From the NCBI GenBank assembly GCA_944354035.1, contig CALVPS010000011.1, positions 1-39,287 of the forward strand: 39,287 nt of DNA, written 5' to 3'. A program made the translations under genes and the position numbers. Source of the DNA: an uncultured Clostridia bacterium (GTDB taxonomy: Bacteria; Bacillota; Clostridia; Christensenellales; Borkfalkiaceae). Below, one piece after another: positions 1 through 8,044 of the stretch (the stretch's first letter is position 1; each line of letters opens with the position of its first letter). The notes beneath the pieces were generated by a model that saw only the letters and a list, made by a program, of their open reading frames with translations, did no database searches and was not told the origin of the DNA.

Positions 1-1192
1 CACAATGCGCAAGTGCCGGATAGGAACGGCAAAATTTTTTACACTTCTATTACTTCTTTATCGCACATCAGTAAAGAATCGAGAGTTAAAACGTTCTTGC
101 TTACATCCTGGAGATATAGTTGTAACTAAAACTGGTGTGTACTTTGGTAAAAGCGCAGTCATACCAGAAAGCATACCTGAAGCAAACACAATTGCACATG
201 TGGGTAAAATCACATTAAAATCGCAATATAATCCGTATTATGTATCCACATTCTTAAATTGTAAATATGGCTATTATCAACTGAGAAGACGCGGTATAAA
301 AGCAACACGTCCCGAAATTAAACTGGTGGAATTTCCTGATATAGTTGTGCCAGAGTTTTCCGAGAATTTTTATTCTGTAGTTGAAGTTGCCGTGCGCAAA
401 GCGAATACATTGCTTGAATTGGCAAGTAGCACCATGGAACTATCAACAGAATTGATTATGGACTCTCTTGCCATGCTCCCAAACCATGCTGAACGGGTTA
501 GCAAAGCGGTCGTAAGTTTTTCAAATAGCTTTCGCCTCACAGGACGCTTAGATGCGGAATATTATCAGCCAAAGTATGAGGACATAATTCGAGGCTTAAA
601 TGCTTCAACTACAATTTCATCATTATGTGAAATATATGATGAAAATTTTATTCCGGATGATAATTCAGAGTATAAATATATAGAATTGTCTAATGTTGGT
701 GCGAACGGTGATATATCAGATGTACAAGTGGTACAAGGTATTGACTTGCCTTCAAGAGCTCGTCGTATTGTAAGAAAGGGACAAGTTATTGTATCGTCTA
801 TAGAAGGCTCGTTAAATAGTTGTGCATTAATTGATGATGACTATGATGGGGCTCTGTGCTCGACGGGATTTTATGTTATTGATTCAACAAAAATAAATTC
901 TGAATCGTTGTTGGTTTTATTCAAATCAAAACCTATTCAAGCTTTACTTAAACAGCGGTGTTCGGGTACGATTCTTACGGCAATTTCAAAAGACGAGTTT
1001 TTAAATCTGCCATTACTGATAATTGATAATGAGATACAAAAAGAAATAGCTGAAAAAGTGCAGGAATCTTTCCGCTTGCGCAATGAGGCAAAACAGCTTC
1101 TTAGCAACGCTGTTAAAGCAGTGGAGATGGCAATTGAGACAGATGAAGAAACAGCAATGCTGTGGCTCTTAGAGAAAGGAGTTGATTGCTAA
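1..1192 (+). pseudogene. type I restriction-modification specificity subunit (HsdS-like), 5' partial, apparently frameshifted
   Basis: This is the C-terminal part of a DNA-recognition subunit of a type I restriction-modification complex, which directs the HsdM/HsdR partners to a bipartite site. The end of one target-recognition domain is visible (HPGDIVVTKTG, residues typical of the family), then a central linker, then a second recognition domain opening with FRLTGRLDAEYYQPKYEDI and a C-terminal helix. The gene enters from outside the window. Frame 1 from base 1 reads like family sequence (NGKIFYTSITSLSHISKE), but the rest continues in frame 2 from about base 80. A one-base insertion or two-base deletion near 70-95 is therefore likely. 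In the present frame only an improbable leucine-rich stretch precedes HPGD. It is AT-rich and its TAA overlaps the next gene's ATG. The family call is firm; the broken state is inferred. Confidence 0.75.
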
Positions 1193-1965
1193 TGTCTAGT
1201 TATAAAGATTGGATAAGAAAAATTGACATAGATATTGATTATTACTCGGCGTTTATAAAGGCTTGGATAACTTTTAATGCTTGGTATCGTAGTGAATATA
1301 AAGAGCATACAGATCGTGAAATAATTGAGAAGCTCAAGTCTAATAGTAATCGCTTTAAGGGCTACATAGAAACACTACTTGATGTGAACAACAATACTGA
1401 TAGTGCAATTTCATTCAAAAAGGATCTTAATAATTTACAAGCTGCGTTGGTAAGTGCCGCTATTGTTACTCAAGAAAGGATGGGCGTGAATAAACAGATC
1501 TCATTTTCTGAGATTGCAGTAAATAATCCTAAGAACACTGCAGAAGGAGATTACAGAACAACACATTACAAAATCCAGAGAATAAAACAAAAGGTTATTA
1601 CATTAGTCCATCGCAAGAATGATCCATCTGTTGTGTATTTTCAATTTGAGCAAGATGGATATAATGAAATGGAATTGGATGTTCACGCGGATTTTTGTCG
1701 TTTAGGAACAGAACAACAAGGACAGTGTAAAGCATTTTATAAAGAAGTATGTCCATACGTAATTGAAAGTGTGTTGAGCAAGGACCGCAATAATAACGTT
1801 ATTTTTATCTCTGAACGTTCGAAAGTAAGTAGAGGAGTAATTGAGGTACTTTATTTATTGCGTTGTTCTTTAATGCACGGTGAGGTTGTACCAGATAATA
1901 ATTCCTCTGAAGTTTACAAGTATGCATATCATGTGTTGGCGGCAATATTAAAGAAGATGATCTAA
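1192..1965 (+). CDS. HEPN-like protein coupled to the restriction gene
   Basis: A 257-residue protein of unassigned function. The N-terminus (FIKAWITFNAWYRSEY, about residues 21-36) and the C-terminal RCSLMHGE (R224 to H229) resemble HEPN-fold proteins, in which R-x4-6-H is the RNase active-site motif. HEPN proteins are common partners in toxin-antitoxin, abortive-infection and restriction loci. No signal peptide or membrane segment is seen. I chose the ATG at 1192 because it overlaps the upstream TAA (TAATG) and has AAAGGAG about 10 bases upstream; a TTG six bases earlier is possible. The overlap implies translational coupling with the HsdS gene, so it belongs to the same element. Whether it is an RNase, a phage-response effector or a structural accessory cannot be decided from sequence. 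Confidence 0.6.
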   Translation: MSSYKDWIRKIDIDIDYYSAFIKAWITFNAWYRSEYKEHTDREIIEKLKSNSNRFKGYIETLLDVNNNTDSAISFKKDLNNLQAALVSAAIVTQERMGVNKQISFSEIAVNNPKNTAEGDYRTTHYKIQRIKQKVITLVHRKNDPSVVYFQFEQDGYNEMELDVHADFCRLGTEQQGQCKAFYKEVCPYVIESVLSKDRNNNVIFISERSKVSRGVIEVLYLLRCSLMHGEVVPDNNSSEVYKYAYHVLAAILKKMI

Positions 1966-2075
1966 TTTTTTAGGAGATGGCCGTATAGTTTCATATAAGG
2001 TATTTAGCTTAAAAGGTTAAGTTAAAAGGGCACAGTGAATTATTGTATCCCTTGCTATTTAAGTTTTGAGATAAA

Positions 2076-2516
2076 TTATACGAATACTATTTCTTTTCCT
2101 TTACTCTTTGCATACTCCAAGGTTCTGGCGGCACCGCCCCAGTTATATTTTACGCAGGCAATCAAGAGGTCGCTTTTGTCAATCATCCATGCGTTGCGGC
2201 GGACGATAGCGAACTTAGGCGGTACGGTTTCAAGCGGCGGATAGATTATCTCGTCAAATTTCTTTGTGTGGAGGCTTATCCGTTCAAGGTAGGAAGAAGT
2301 AATATAAGGAATGGCAAGGCAGTTCACAATATTGTGGGCTGCCTTTTTTGCCTCGTTAATGCAGGAGGCGGCAAACCAGTCGAAAGCGCCGTATCCGCCC
2401 GTGTAACAGATAACTTCTTGTTCTGTTTCGGCATATTTTAATAGGAGATCTATTATAGTTTTTTCTTTCTCTGCATCCGGAGTAAAATTCCGATGCCCGC
2501 AAAATGAGATTACCAT
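2076..2516 (-). CDS. SLOG/YpsA-like (DUF1273-type) Rossmann-fold protein
   Basis: About 146 residues with the hallmarks of the SLOG superfamily (YpsA/DprA/LOG-like nucleotide-binding fold): an opening strand followed by CGHRNF, a glycine-rich GGYGAFDWFAA segment, RRNAWMIDKSD, and a final WGGAARTLEYAKSKGK. In YpsA-type proteins these residues line a nucleotide or nucleotide-derivative pocket. SLOG proteins often occur in phage-defence and mobile loci as sensors of signalling nucleotides. The ATG at 2516 puts the first strand at the N-terminus; a TTG at 2555 is an alternative, and neither has a clear ribosome-binding site. It converges on the HEPN-like gene and diverges from the small regulator at 2636. 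It is AT-rich like its neighbours. The ligand is unknown. Confidence 0.65.
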   Translation of the reverse strand: MVISFCGHRNFTPDAEKEKTIIDLLLKYAETEQEVICYTGGYGAFDWFAASCINEAKKAAHNIVNCLAIPYITSSYLERISLHTKKFDEIIYPPLETVPPKFAIVRRNAWMIDKSDLLIACVKYNWGGAARTLEYAKSKGKEIVFV

Positions 2517-2635
2517 ATCATTGGATATGATAACATTTATTTGATTAAATAGCAAATATGCTATACATAGCAGTAAATAAAATAATTAAAATTTTATACT
2601 ACTAACTATAAACACATTGTGCGGAGGTTAGCGGT

Positions 2636-2875
2636 ATGCTTTTGGAGGATGCAATAGCTTTAAGAATAGAACAGCTCTGTATTGAGAGAAATATGACAAA
2701 ATATACTTTGTTTGAAAAGAGTGGAGTGCCGCAGTCAACGCTGACGTCGATAAAGAAAAAGCGCAGTCGTTCAGTTAAAATGAAAACGCTCTACGCCATT
2801 TGCGAGGGTTTCGATATAAGCCTTGCGGAGTTCTTTACTTCACCTCTGTTTGATAGAGGGACATTGCATGACTGA
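2636..2875 (+). CDS. XRE/Cro-type helix-turn-helix regulator
   Basis: A 79-residue protein that is almost entirely one Cro/C1-type helix-turn-helix domain. ALRIEQLCIERNMTKYTLFEKSGVPQSTLTSIKK covers the first helices, with the recognition helix around SGVPQSTLTSIK (residues ~29-40). The ending ICEGFDISLAEFF is typical of short clostridial XRE regulators. The ATG at 2636 has a good ribosome-binding site (GCGGAGG, ~10 bases upstream). It stands alone, divergent from the SLOG gene, with a hairpin immediately downstream. It probably represses a promoter nearby, perhaps the divergent one, but no operator can be assigned. Confidence 0.8.
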   Translation: MLLEDAIALRIEQLCIERNMTKYTLFEKSGVPQSTLTSIKKKRSRSVKMKTLYAICEGFDISLAEFFTSPLFDRGTLHD

Positions 2876-2881
2876 ATTTTA

Positions 2882-2914
2882 AAGCTGGCTGAGCAATAAA
2901 AGCTCAGCCAGCTT
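2882..2914 (+). terminator. perfect 13-bp hairpin after the XRE gene
   Basis: AAGCTGGCTGAGC and its exact complement are separated by a 7-base loop, starting 6 bases after the XRE stop codon and followed by AATTTT. It is probably an intrinsic terminator, although the T tract is short. Confidence 0.65.
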
Positions 2915-3043
2915 AATTTTATAAAAAATTGCAGCATTCTTACACAAATTTATAAAGCTGTTGTTTCGATTTGTTCATTGAATTTCGGCTGCTTTGACGC
3001 GATCATTATTTTTAGGTTTCCATTTTGAACGCATTCTTTAGAG

Positions 3044-3175
3044 TGCGGCATGGACGTAAAGACGCTCTCCGAACTCCTCGGGCATAAAAATCCGACCGTC
3101 ACCCTGAAACGCTATGCGCACTCCCTCATGGAGCATAAGGCAGATATGATGAACCGCCTCGGAAAGCTATTATAA
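3044..3175 (+). pseudogene. C-terminal stub of a tyrosine recombinase (integrase)
   Basis: An open segment of 44 codons up to a TAA reads CGMDVKTLSELLGHKNPTV followed by TLKRYAHSLMEHKADMMNRL. This is the canonical end of phage/transposon tyrosine recombinases, containing the LLGH box and the region around the catalytic tyrosine (RYAH). An in-frame stop lies 15-18 bases upstream, and the catalytic Arg and His-x-x-Arg boxes are absent, so only the last tenth of the gene remains. It is too short to have been called as a gene. It marks the edge of a formerly mobile segment, in keeping with the restriction, HEPN and SLOG genes to its left and the repeats to its right. Confidence 0.8.
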
Positions 3176-3181
3176 CAAATA

Positions 3182-3365
3182 AGGAAGTACATAAATTATC
3201 TTATTCAATGAATAAATCGAAGCGAGAAGTACATATAATAAACGGTTTATGAACATTTCAGAGAGCTATTTTCCTAAATTTAATTCCAAATACTTGCGGT
3301 TTTGGCTACAACCTGATATGATATGGAATAAGGAAGTACATTGAATACAATATTCGATGAACATA
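3182..3365. repeat. three degenerate ~35-bp palindromic repeats next to the integrase stub
   Basis: Units begin at about 3182, 3223 and 3330. Each opens with GAAGTACAT and ends in ATGAA(C/T)A after ~17-20 bases. The third unit is a near-palindrome (GTaCATtGAATA facing TATTCgATGaAC, 22 of 27 positions symmetric), and the second also has facing GTACATA and TATGAAC. They lie just downstream of the recombinase remnant, where arm-type integrase-binding sites are found in many integrative elements. The rest of 3176-3535 is AT-rich with no gene visible. Confidence 0.5.
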
Positions 3366-3551
3366 CAAAAAGGTAGTTTGTTCAGAAAAGAATAAAGAGG
3401 ATACGAATATAATACTCCCGATTTCGCCGGACTTTTGATCTCGACAAATTACACAGATATTTATATGTAGAAATCCTTGTGAGCAATATTGTTTCGGGAG
3501 AGTTCTTTCTTTTCCTGTATTTCAAAAGAATAAAAAATTAGGAGGCTTTTT

Positions 3552-5450
3552 ATAAAAAAATTCTTATTGCTTTTGCTTTCTCTCGCTTGCATGTTGTCTT
3601 GTGTTTTCGCTTTTGCGGCGTGCGGCAATAGCAAGGAAGACCTTTCGCAGTATCTCGGCACAGACGAAGAGCTCTCTGCGATGACACCCACTGACGACAA
3701 GTATTTTGTTTATGCGCCCGTAACGTCGGAATTGGGGACCGAGGGATATGAAATTTCTCTGAACCCCGAACTTTCCGAAGAAGAGCTTTCCGCCGTGGAA
3801 GTATGGGTCATCCCCGGATCGCACGACGGCAAGCCTGTCGTACAGATTGCGGAAAACGCCTTTGCAGCATACGAATCGCCCTTGGATGATGAAACCTATG
3901 AGTCTACGGCGGAAGTATATGTACAGCCGGGCGTGGAACGCGTTTGCACCGGAGGTTTGTATCCGGGGCATGGCTCTTGTTTTGCCGTATGCCAGCTACC
4001 TTCTACCTGTAAAGTATTGGAAAAAGGCGCGCTCTATACGTCGGATCTGCGCGCGGGCACAGGGCTTGCGGTGATCAAAGAAGATAATCATATCGCCTTT
4101 GCAGGTCCCGTATGTTTTCCCGATTCGCTGGAATATTGCGCAGCTTCTCTGACAGCATATACAGACACGGAAAAGGCGACGATAGAAGAGGACGGCGTGA
4201 ATTACGTGGGCAATCCCAACAACCCGCACATGATCGCTTTCTCCTATGAACTCGGGAAAAGAGGGGCGAACGTGGTGTTGAACGAGAACTGTAAGATCGT
4301 GCAGTCGGAACTCTTCAAAGGATACACAAAGTCAATTGCTCTTCCCGAGAATCTTACGCACATCGGTGCGAGCGCTTTCCGCAATACGGGCATCACTGTC
4401 CTCGATATTCCCGATTCGGTCAAATACATAGAAAATTATGCCTTTGGCGAATGTAGCCTTACGCAAGTGAGTCTACCCGACTCCGCCGTGTACATTGCGA
4501 CCGACGCCTTCGGCGACGCGTCGCAGACGCTCCCCGGCACTGAATACGGCAGGTGCATCTATCTGGGTACTTCTTCCAACCCGTATTATTATCTGCTGCG
4601 TGCGAAGGCGTATGAGGATCTCGACCCGACGACAGACACGACGGGTTACATTATCCACGAAAACACTAAAATCATCGCGGAAAATGCCTTCATTAACGCT
4701 TCGCTCGTCTGGAGCTACGATAACAGCCAATACAACTATGATGAGATGATCTATGAGGCACTCTCCGTGACCGTGCCCGACGGTGTCATAGCGATCGGCG
4801 AAAAAGCGCTTAACAGCACAGATCATTACTTGGTCAGCATATCTATGCCCGGCAACTGGCCGTACCTACATGACGATATTAAAGTCGAAGCAGACAGTGC
4901 AAAGCCCCTTTCCTACTTCACGGGTGTCCTCTGTACGATGAAAGATGACGGCAAAGGCGAAACGTCCGTCACCATACGCGACGGCTATACGACCGTCGAA
5001 CAATATGCCTTCGGCGGACTTGGCTACCTGGACGAACTTATCCTGCCCTCGAGCGTTACGGCAATTGCGGACGGCGCATTCAGCCAAAGTTCGGTAGGCT
5101 CCACTCACTATGACACGACCGTTTATACCCTCACTGCGCCCTATGTCCCGGCCGCACGGGCGAACAGTCCCTGTGCCACGGCCACGCTCTTAAACGATTG
5201 CGGGGCAAAACACCTCATACTCGCAGGCGACGTAACGGAGATCGGCGTAAATGCGTTCCGCTATTGCGAAAATCTCGAATCAATAACCTTCCCCGAGAGC
5301 CTGACTTTGATCGGGAACAATGCGTTCACGGACAGCACCAAAGTCACGAATGTTACCTTCCTCGGCACGCAGGAGCAGTGGGAAGTTGTCGAAAAAGGCA
5401 GTTACTGGCTTCCTTCTTCAGCCGAATATGAAATGATATATGGAAAGTAA
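3552..5450 (+). CDS. BspA-like leucine-rich-repeat lipoprotein
   Basis: A surface lipoprotein of ~632 residues. Reading from the ATA codon at 3552 gives a classic lipoprotein signal: KK, a leucine-rich core, then the lipobox FAAC with Cys24. The body holds LRR_5/BspA-type repeats, such as ALPENLTHIGASAFRNTGI, LDIPDSVKYIENYAFGEC and ITFPESLTLIGNNAFTDS, in the middle and last thirds. It closes with the GTQEQWEVV segment common after such repeats. These proteins sit on the outer face of the membrane and are thought to mediate binding. AGGAGG at 3540-3545 lies 6 bases before ATA 3552 but 21 bases before the first conventional codon (TTG 3567), so an ATA start is implied. GC content is intermediate. 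The next gene encodes a related lipoprotein. Confidence 0.8.
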   Translation: MKKFLLLLLSLACMLSCVFAFAACGNSKEDLSQYLGTDEELSAMTPTDDKYFVYAPVTSELGTEGYEISLNPELSEEELSAVEVWVIPGSHDGKPVVQIAENAFAAYESPLDDETYESTAEVYVQPGVERVCTGGLYPGHGSCFAVCQLPSTCKVLEKGALYTSDLRAGTGLAVIKEDNHIAFAGPVCFPDSLEYCAASLTAYTDTEKATIEEDGVNYVGNPNNPHMIAFSYELGKRGANVVLNENCKIVQSELFKGYTKSIALPENLTHIGASAFRNTGITVLDIPDSVKYIENYAFGECSLTQVSLPDSAVYIATDAFGDASQTLPGTEYGRCIYLGTSSNPYYYLLRAKAYEDLDPTTDTTGYIIHENTKIIAENAFINASLVWSYDNSQYNYDEMIYEALSVTVPDGVIAIGEKALNSTDHYLVSISMPGNWPYLHDDIKVEADSAKPLSYFTGVLCTMKDDGKGETSVTIRDGYTTVEQYAFGGLGYLDELILPSSVTAIADGAFSQSSVGSTHYDTTVYTLTAPYVPAARANSPCATATLLNDCGAKHLILAGDVTEIGVNAFRYCENLESITFPESLTLIGNNAFTDSTKVTNVTFLGTQEQWEVVEKGSYWLPSSAEYEMIYGK

Positions 5451-5510
5451 AGTATTGCAGTAGATTGCTTTAACTTTATATAAAATTTTTATTTTAACGG
5501 AGGTAGTATC

Positions 5511-6317
5511 ATGAAAAAAGTAATTTCCTTGGTTTCTGCATTGTTGGCAACGGTCTGTCTTCTGACCGCATGCTCCACAGCACAGACGAGCCTGAAATAT
5601 GAAAAAGATGGCGGAGGCTACTACAATGTAATAGGCCTTGGCAATGTGCAAGGTCCGAAAGTTGTTATTCCCGAAACATACAACGATCTTCCCGTAAGCG
5701 GTGTCTGTTATTACACGATGTCTGCGAGTACTCTGTATTACAGCAGTGACAATTCCTTGGAGGAAAAGGATATCAAGGAGTTGGACGCTCGATATATCGA
5801 CTATTTCGGGCTCGGCTGTTTGAAGGGGTTGACAGGTCTTGAAACGCTTTATATTTCCTCTTTGTATGCTCAGGAAAGCGGCAACAGTCCTGAATATCGC
5901 TTGTTTTATTTGTTTGAAACAAAGGAAAACGGTACAAACGGTCTGGAAGCAAGAAAAAGTTTAAAAACGCTCATATACAGCCCCAAAAAAGAAAACTCAA
6001 GCACCAACGTTGGAAATAAATTTTCCGGCTTTGACAATTTGACAACTGTCGTTATCAAAAACTACTGTCCCGTGTTAAAAGAAAAGGATTTCTATAATTT
6101 GGACTTGAACGATCTGTATTTGCCCAAAGAAATCGAAGGCTTGGAAAACTATGTTTTGTATGCGACCACAGTAAACGACTCCCGTAGCTTTGTAATACAC
6201 TATGAGGGCACCCAGGAGGAGTGGGACGCCATTCCCAAGGAAGAATACTGGGACTATACCGATTCAAAAAGTCAAGCAAATTATACGATCGAATTTTCTT
6301 CTGTTTACGAAGGATAA
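5511..6317 (+). CDS. lipoprotein related to the preceding LRR protein
   Basis: A 268-residue predicted lipoprotein: MKK, a hydrophobic core and the lipobox LLTAC with Cys21. Repeats are weak, but VVIPETYNDLPVSGV, the central GLETLYISSLYAQ and the ending IHYEGTQEEWDAIPKEEYW match the organisation of the BspA-like protein upstream, including the same C-terminal GTQEEW module. ATG 5511 is preceded by ACGGAGGTAG at good spacing. It lies 60 bases after the first lipoprotein, so the two may be co-transcribed. It is probably a paralogous surface protein; its ligand is unknown. Confidence 0.75.
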   Translation: MKKVISLVSALLATVCLLTACSTAQTSLKYEKDGGGYYNVIGLGNVQGPKVVIPETYNDLPVSGVCYYTMSASTLYYSSDNSLEEKDIKELDARYIDYFGLGCLKGLTGLETLYISSLYAQESGNSPEYRLFYLFETKENGTNGLEARKSLKTLIYSPKKENSSTNVGNKFSGFDNLTTVVIKNYCPVLKEKDFYNLDLNDLYLPKEIEGLENYVLYATTVNDSRSFVIHYEGTQEEWDAIPKEEYWDYTDSKSQANYTIEFSSVYEG

Positions 6318-6967
6318 AACACATATTTTCAGGTAAAAAAGCGAAAAATTTATCGGCAAAAATTTTATGGACGCTGGCAACCGTCGGTTCTTTCATTTCC
6401 GCGTTTATTGTCAACTATGTTGTCATGTTTGAAGTGTTAAAGGAGCTGTGGGGACTTACCTTGGGATGGGGCATTGTGGCGGCAAGCGTCGTTTTAATGT
6501 GGCTCAACAAACCCGCAAAAGCCATTGCCTTGTATTTTTGGGCAATCATATGTTACAGCGTTGTGTATGTAATTTACAATACAAACTATTTCGGGGATTT
6601 CGGGGATGATGAAATCGTGTATCTGATACAAACAATTTTACTGGTTTTACTCTGTATCGTTCCCGCGATCAAACTGTTGTTTGCGAAAAAGACAAAGGGT
6701 GTAAAATATGCAATGATCCTTCTGATTGTCTGTATTGCTTTATGTCTGCTGTTCAGTATCGCCGACTTGGGTGCCTTTTGGGTAACTCCTCACCTTGTGG
6801 GCATGGGGGCGTATGTTTTCCCCGCTTTGGCCGTTGTTGCGATCGGTTTGAGCAACAAATCCATAAAAGCGAGCGCGAAGGCTAAGTCATCCGAGGCAGA
6901 AGCTCAGGAGACCGAAACGGAGCAAAAAATAGTTTCAAGCGTTTCGAGCTTGTCTGAATTACATTAA
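6314..6967 (+). CDS. small integral membrane protein, start codon uncertain
   Basis: About 217 residues with roughly six hydrophobic segments (ILWTLATVGSFISAFIV, IVAASVVLMWL, AIALYFWAIICYSVVYVI, IQTILLVLLCIVPAIKLL, MILLIVCIALCLLFSIA, VGMGAYVFPALAVVAIGL) and a charged cytoplasmic tail rich in Glu and Ala. I do not recognise the family. The longest open frame begins with GTG at 6221 inside the preceding gene, but that part is only an out-of-frame reading of it. The natural start looks like ATA at 6314, giving (M)KHIFSGKKAK and overlapping the upstream TAA as ATAA; the first ATG is at 6425, inside the first membrane segment. Either a non-standard start or a damaged 5' end is implied. Confidence 0.55.
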   Translation: MKHIFSGKKAKNLSAKILWTLATVGSFISAFIVNYVVMFEVLKELWGLTLGWGIVAASVVLMWLNKPAKAIALYFWAIICYSVVYVIYNTNYFGDFGDDEIVYLIQTILLVLLCIVPAIKLLFAKKTKGVKYAMILLIVCIALCLLFSIADLGAFWVTPHLVGMGAYVFPALAVVAIGLSNKSIKASAKAKSSEAEAQETETEQKIVSSVSSLSELH

Positions 6968-7033
6968 ACTCACTTTTCTTTCGAATTCATTGCAATACTT
7001 TCCGTTTGAGAACTTTGTTACCGACATTTCCAT
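6959..7033 (-). pseudogene. truncated duplicate of the sigma-like gene's 5' end
   Basis: ATG at 7033 opens MEMSVTKFSNGKYCNEF, nearly identical to the first residues of the sigma-like protein at 7376-8044 (MEMLVTKFSKGKYRNEG), with the same TCGGAGG ribosome-binding site upstream. The copy stops after 24 codons at 6959, abutting the membrane-protein gene. It is the remnant of a second gene copy whose leader (6985-7375) was retained. Confidence 0.7.
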
Positions 7034-7375
7034 TTTTACATCCTCCGAATTGTTTTGCCTTTTTCGGGCAAGAAGCGAAGGAGCATAGGACGGAGAATGG
7101 AAAGCATCTTCTAAATTGGTCTGCGTAAGTCAACGGGACAAAGCCAAAATCGTTGCGTTATAGGCGCGCAAAATGCCTCATATATAGCAAAGAGCCGAGC
7201 AAGGAAACTTTCCTTACTCGGCTCAAAAAGTGTTTTATAGGTATTTTAAGCGACGATTTTGCGATCGTTGACGTCCGCGAGGAACTATGCTACCATAGCC
7301 GACCGAAAAAGCAAATTCGGAGGACTATTTTACATGGGCGATCATCCCGAAGAAATCACCATGTAAAAAATCTTT
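6985..7375 (-). repeat. duplicated ~390-bp leader, copy 1
   Basis: This segment aligns along its length with 8000-8400. Shared blocks include TTTGTTACC-ACATTTCCATTTT, GGCGAAGG/AGCGAAGG-GCATAGGACGG, AGTCAACGGGACAAAG, ACGATTTTGCG and GTCCGCGAGGAACTATGC. It holds no credible ORF. A hairpin at 7192-7224 is its strongest structure. It lies downstream of the intact sigma-like gene and upstream of the truncated copy at 6959-7033. Confidence 0.8.
7192..7224 (-). other. long hairpin in leader copy 1
   Basis: GAGCCGAG faces CTCGGCTC, and AAGGAAA faces TTTCCTT inside it, with only one unpaired or mismatched position per side. The equivalent hairpin in copy 2 keeps pairing through compensatory changes. 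It may be a terminator or attenuator of the leftward transcript. Confidence 0.6.
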
Positions 7376-8044
7376 TCAAAGTGCACCATTACAAGCATTA
7401 TACCTTTTGCGAATACTTGCCTTTCTATGGTTGATGGTCCCCCTGCCGATGTTAAGCTCGGCACAGACTTCGGCTTGTCTCATTCCGTTCATATAGCAGT
7501 TCAGTATGGCAATTTCCAGCGCGGATAACTGCAAAGTACTTACGAGTTCATCGTATTTGCTGTAATCGGTCTGTTCTTGTTCAAAACAGTTGACGGGATC
7601 CATTGGCAGAGCCTTATAATCCGTGAAGTCTATATATTCGATCGCTCCGCGTCTGTCGGAGCGGTTGCGCAAGCTATCGATGAATCTGTCCACCTCACGA
7701 TAACACGCAAGTTTAATGGTTATTTCCTTGCCGCGTTTGTCTTTACCGCAAATCTCGGATGCCTTTCTGCCGGCGTACTGATACAGAAAGCAGATAGCTG
7801 TCTGTGCCACATCATAGCCGTCCGATACGATATAATCTATCTCGCTCATATGGTGCAGATCTTTGATGAGACCGATATACAGTCTGTCTGCAACTTTCAT
7901 ATCGAATTTCTTTACGGTGCGGAGCGCCTGTAAAGCGATCATCTCGCCCATAAGTTTAACGTTTTCGGCAGAGATAGGTTCGGTGAATAATTCGCCTTCG
8001 TTACGATACTTTCCTTTCGAGAACTTTGTTACCAACATTTCCAT
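7376..8044 (-). CDS. sigma-70 region-4-like DNA-binding protein
   Basis: A 222-residue protein whose last ~55 residues form a sigma region 4 type helix-turn-helix: LSALEIAILNCYMNGMRQ, then AEVCAELNIGRGTINHRKAS. The remaining ~165 residues (TVKKFDMKVADRLYIGLIKD, DYIVSDGYDVAQTAICFL) are helical. They include a segment reminiscent of region 2, but no clear -10-recognition motif is seen. It could be a divergent sigma factor or a sigma-like regulator of an integrated element. ATG 8044 has TTCGGAGGTG about 9 bases upstream. A ~390-nt leader with a hairpin precedes it, and a near-copy of that leader follows it, so gene plus leader was once tandemly duplicated. No housekeeping neighbour gives a clue to its target. 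Confidence 0.65.
   Translation of the reverse strand: MEMLVTKFSKGKYRNEGELFTEPISAENVKLMGEMIALQALRTVKKFDMKVADRLYIGLIKDLHHMSEIDYIVSDGYDVAQTAICFLYQYAGRKASEICGKDKRGKEITIKLACYREVDRFIDSLRNRSDRRGAIEYIDFTDYKALPMDPVNCFEQEQTDYSKYDELVSTLQLSALEIAILNCYMNGMRQAEVCAELNIGRGTINHRKASIRKRYNACNGAL

Noticed and set aside
2001..2026. TTTAGCTTAA/TTAAGTTAAA hairpin between the HEPN-like and SLOG-like genes as a terminator
   Set aside because: AT-only stem of low stability with no T-run on either side. Convergent termination here is plausible but not shown.
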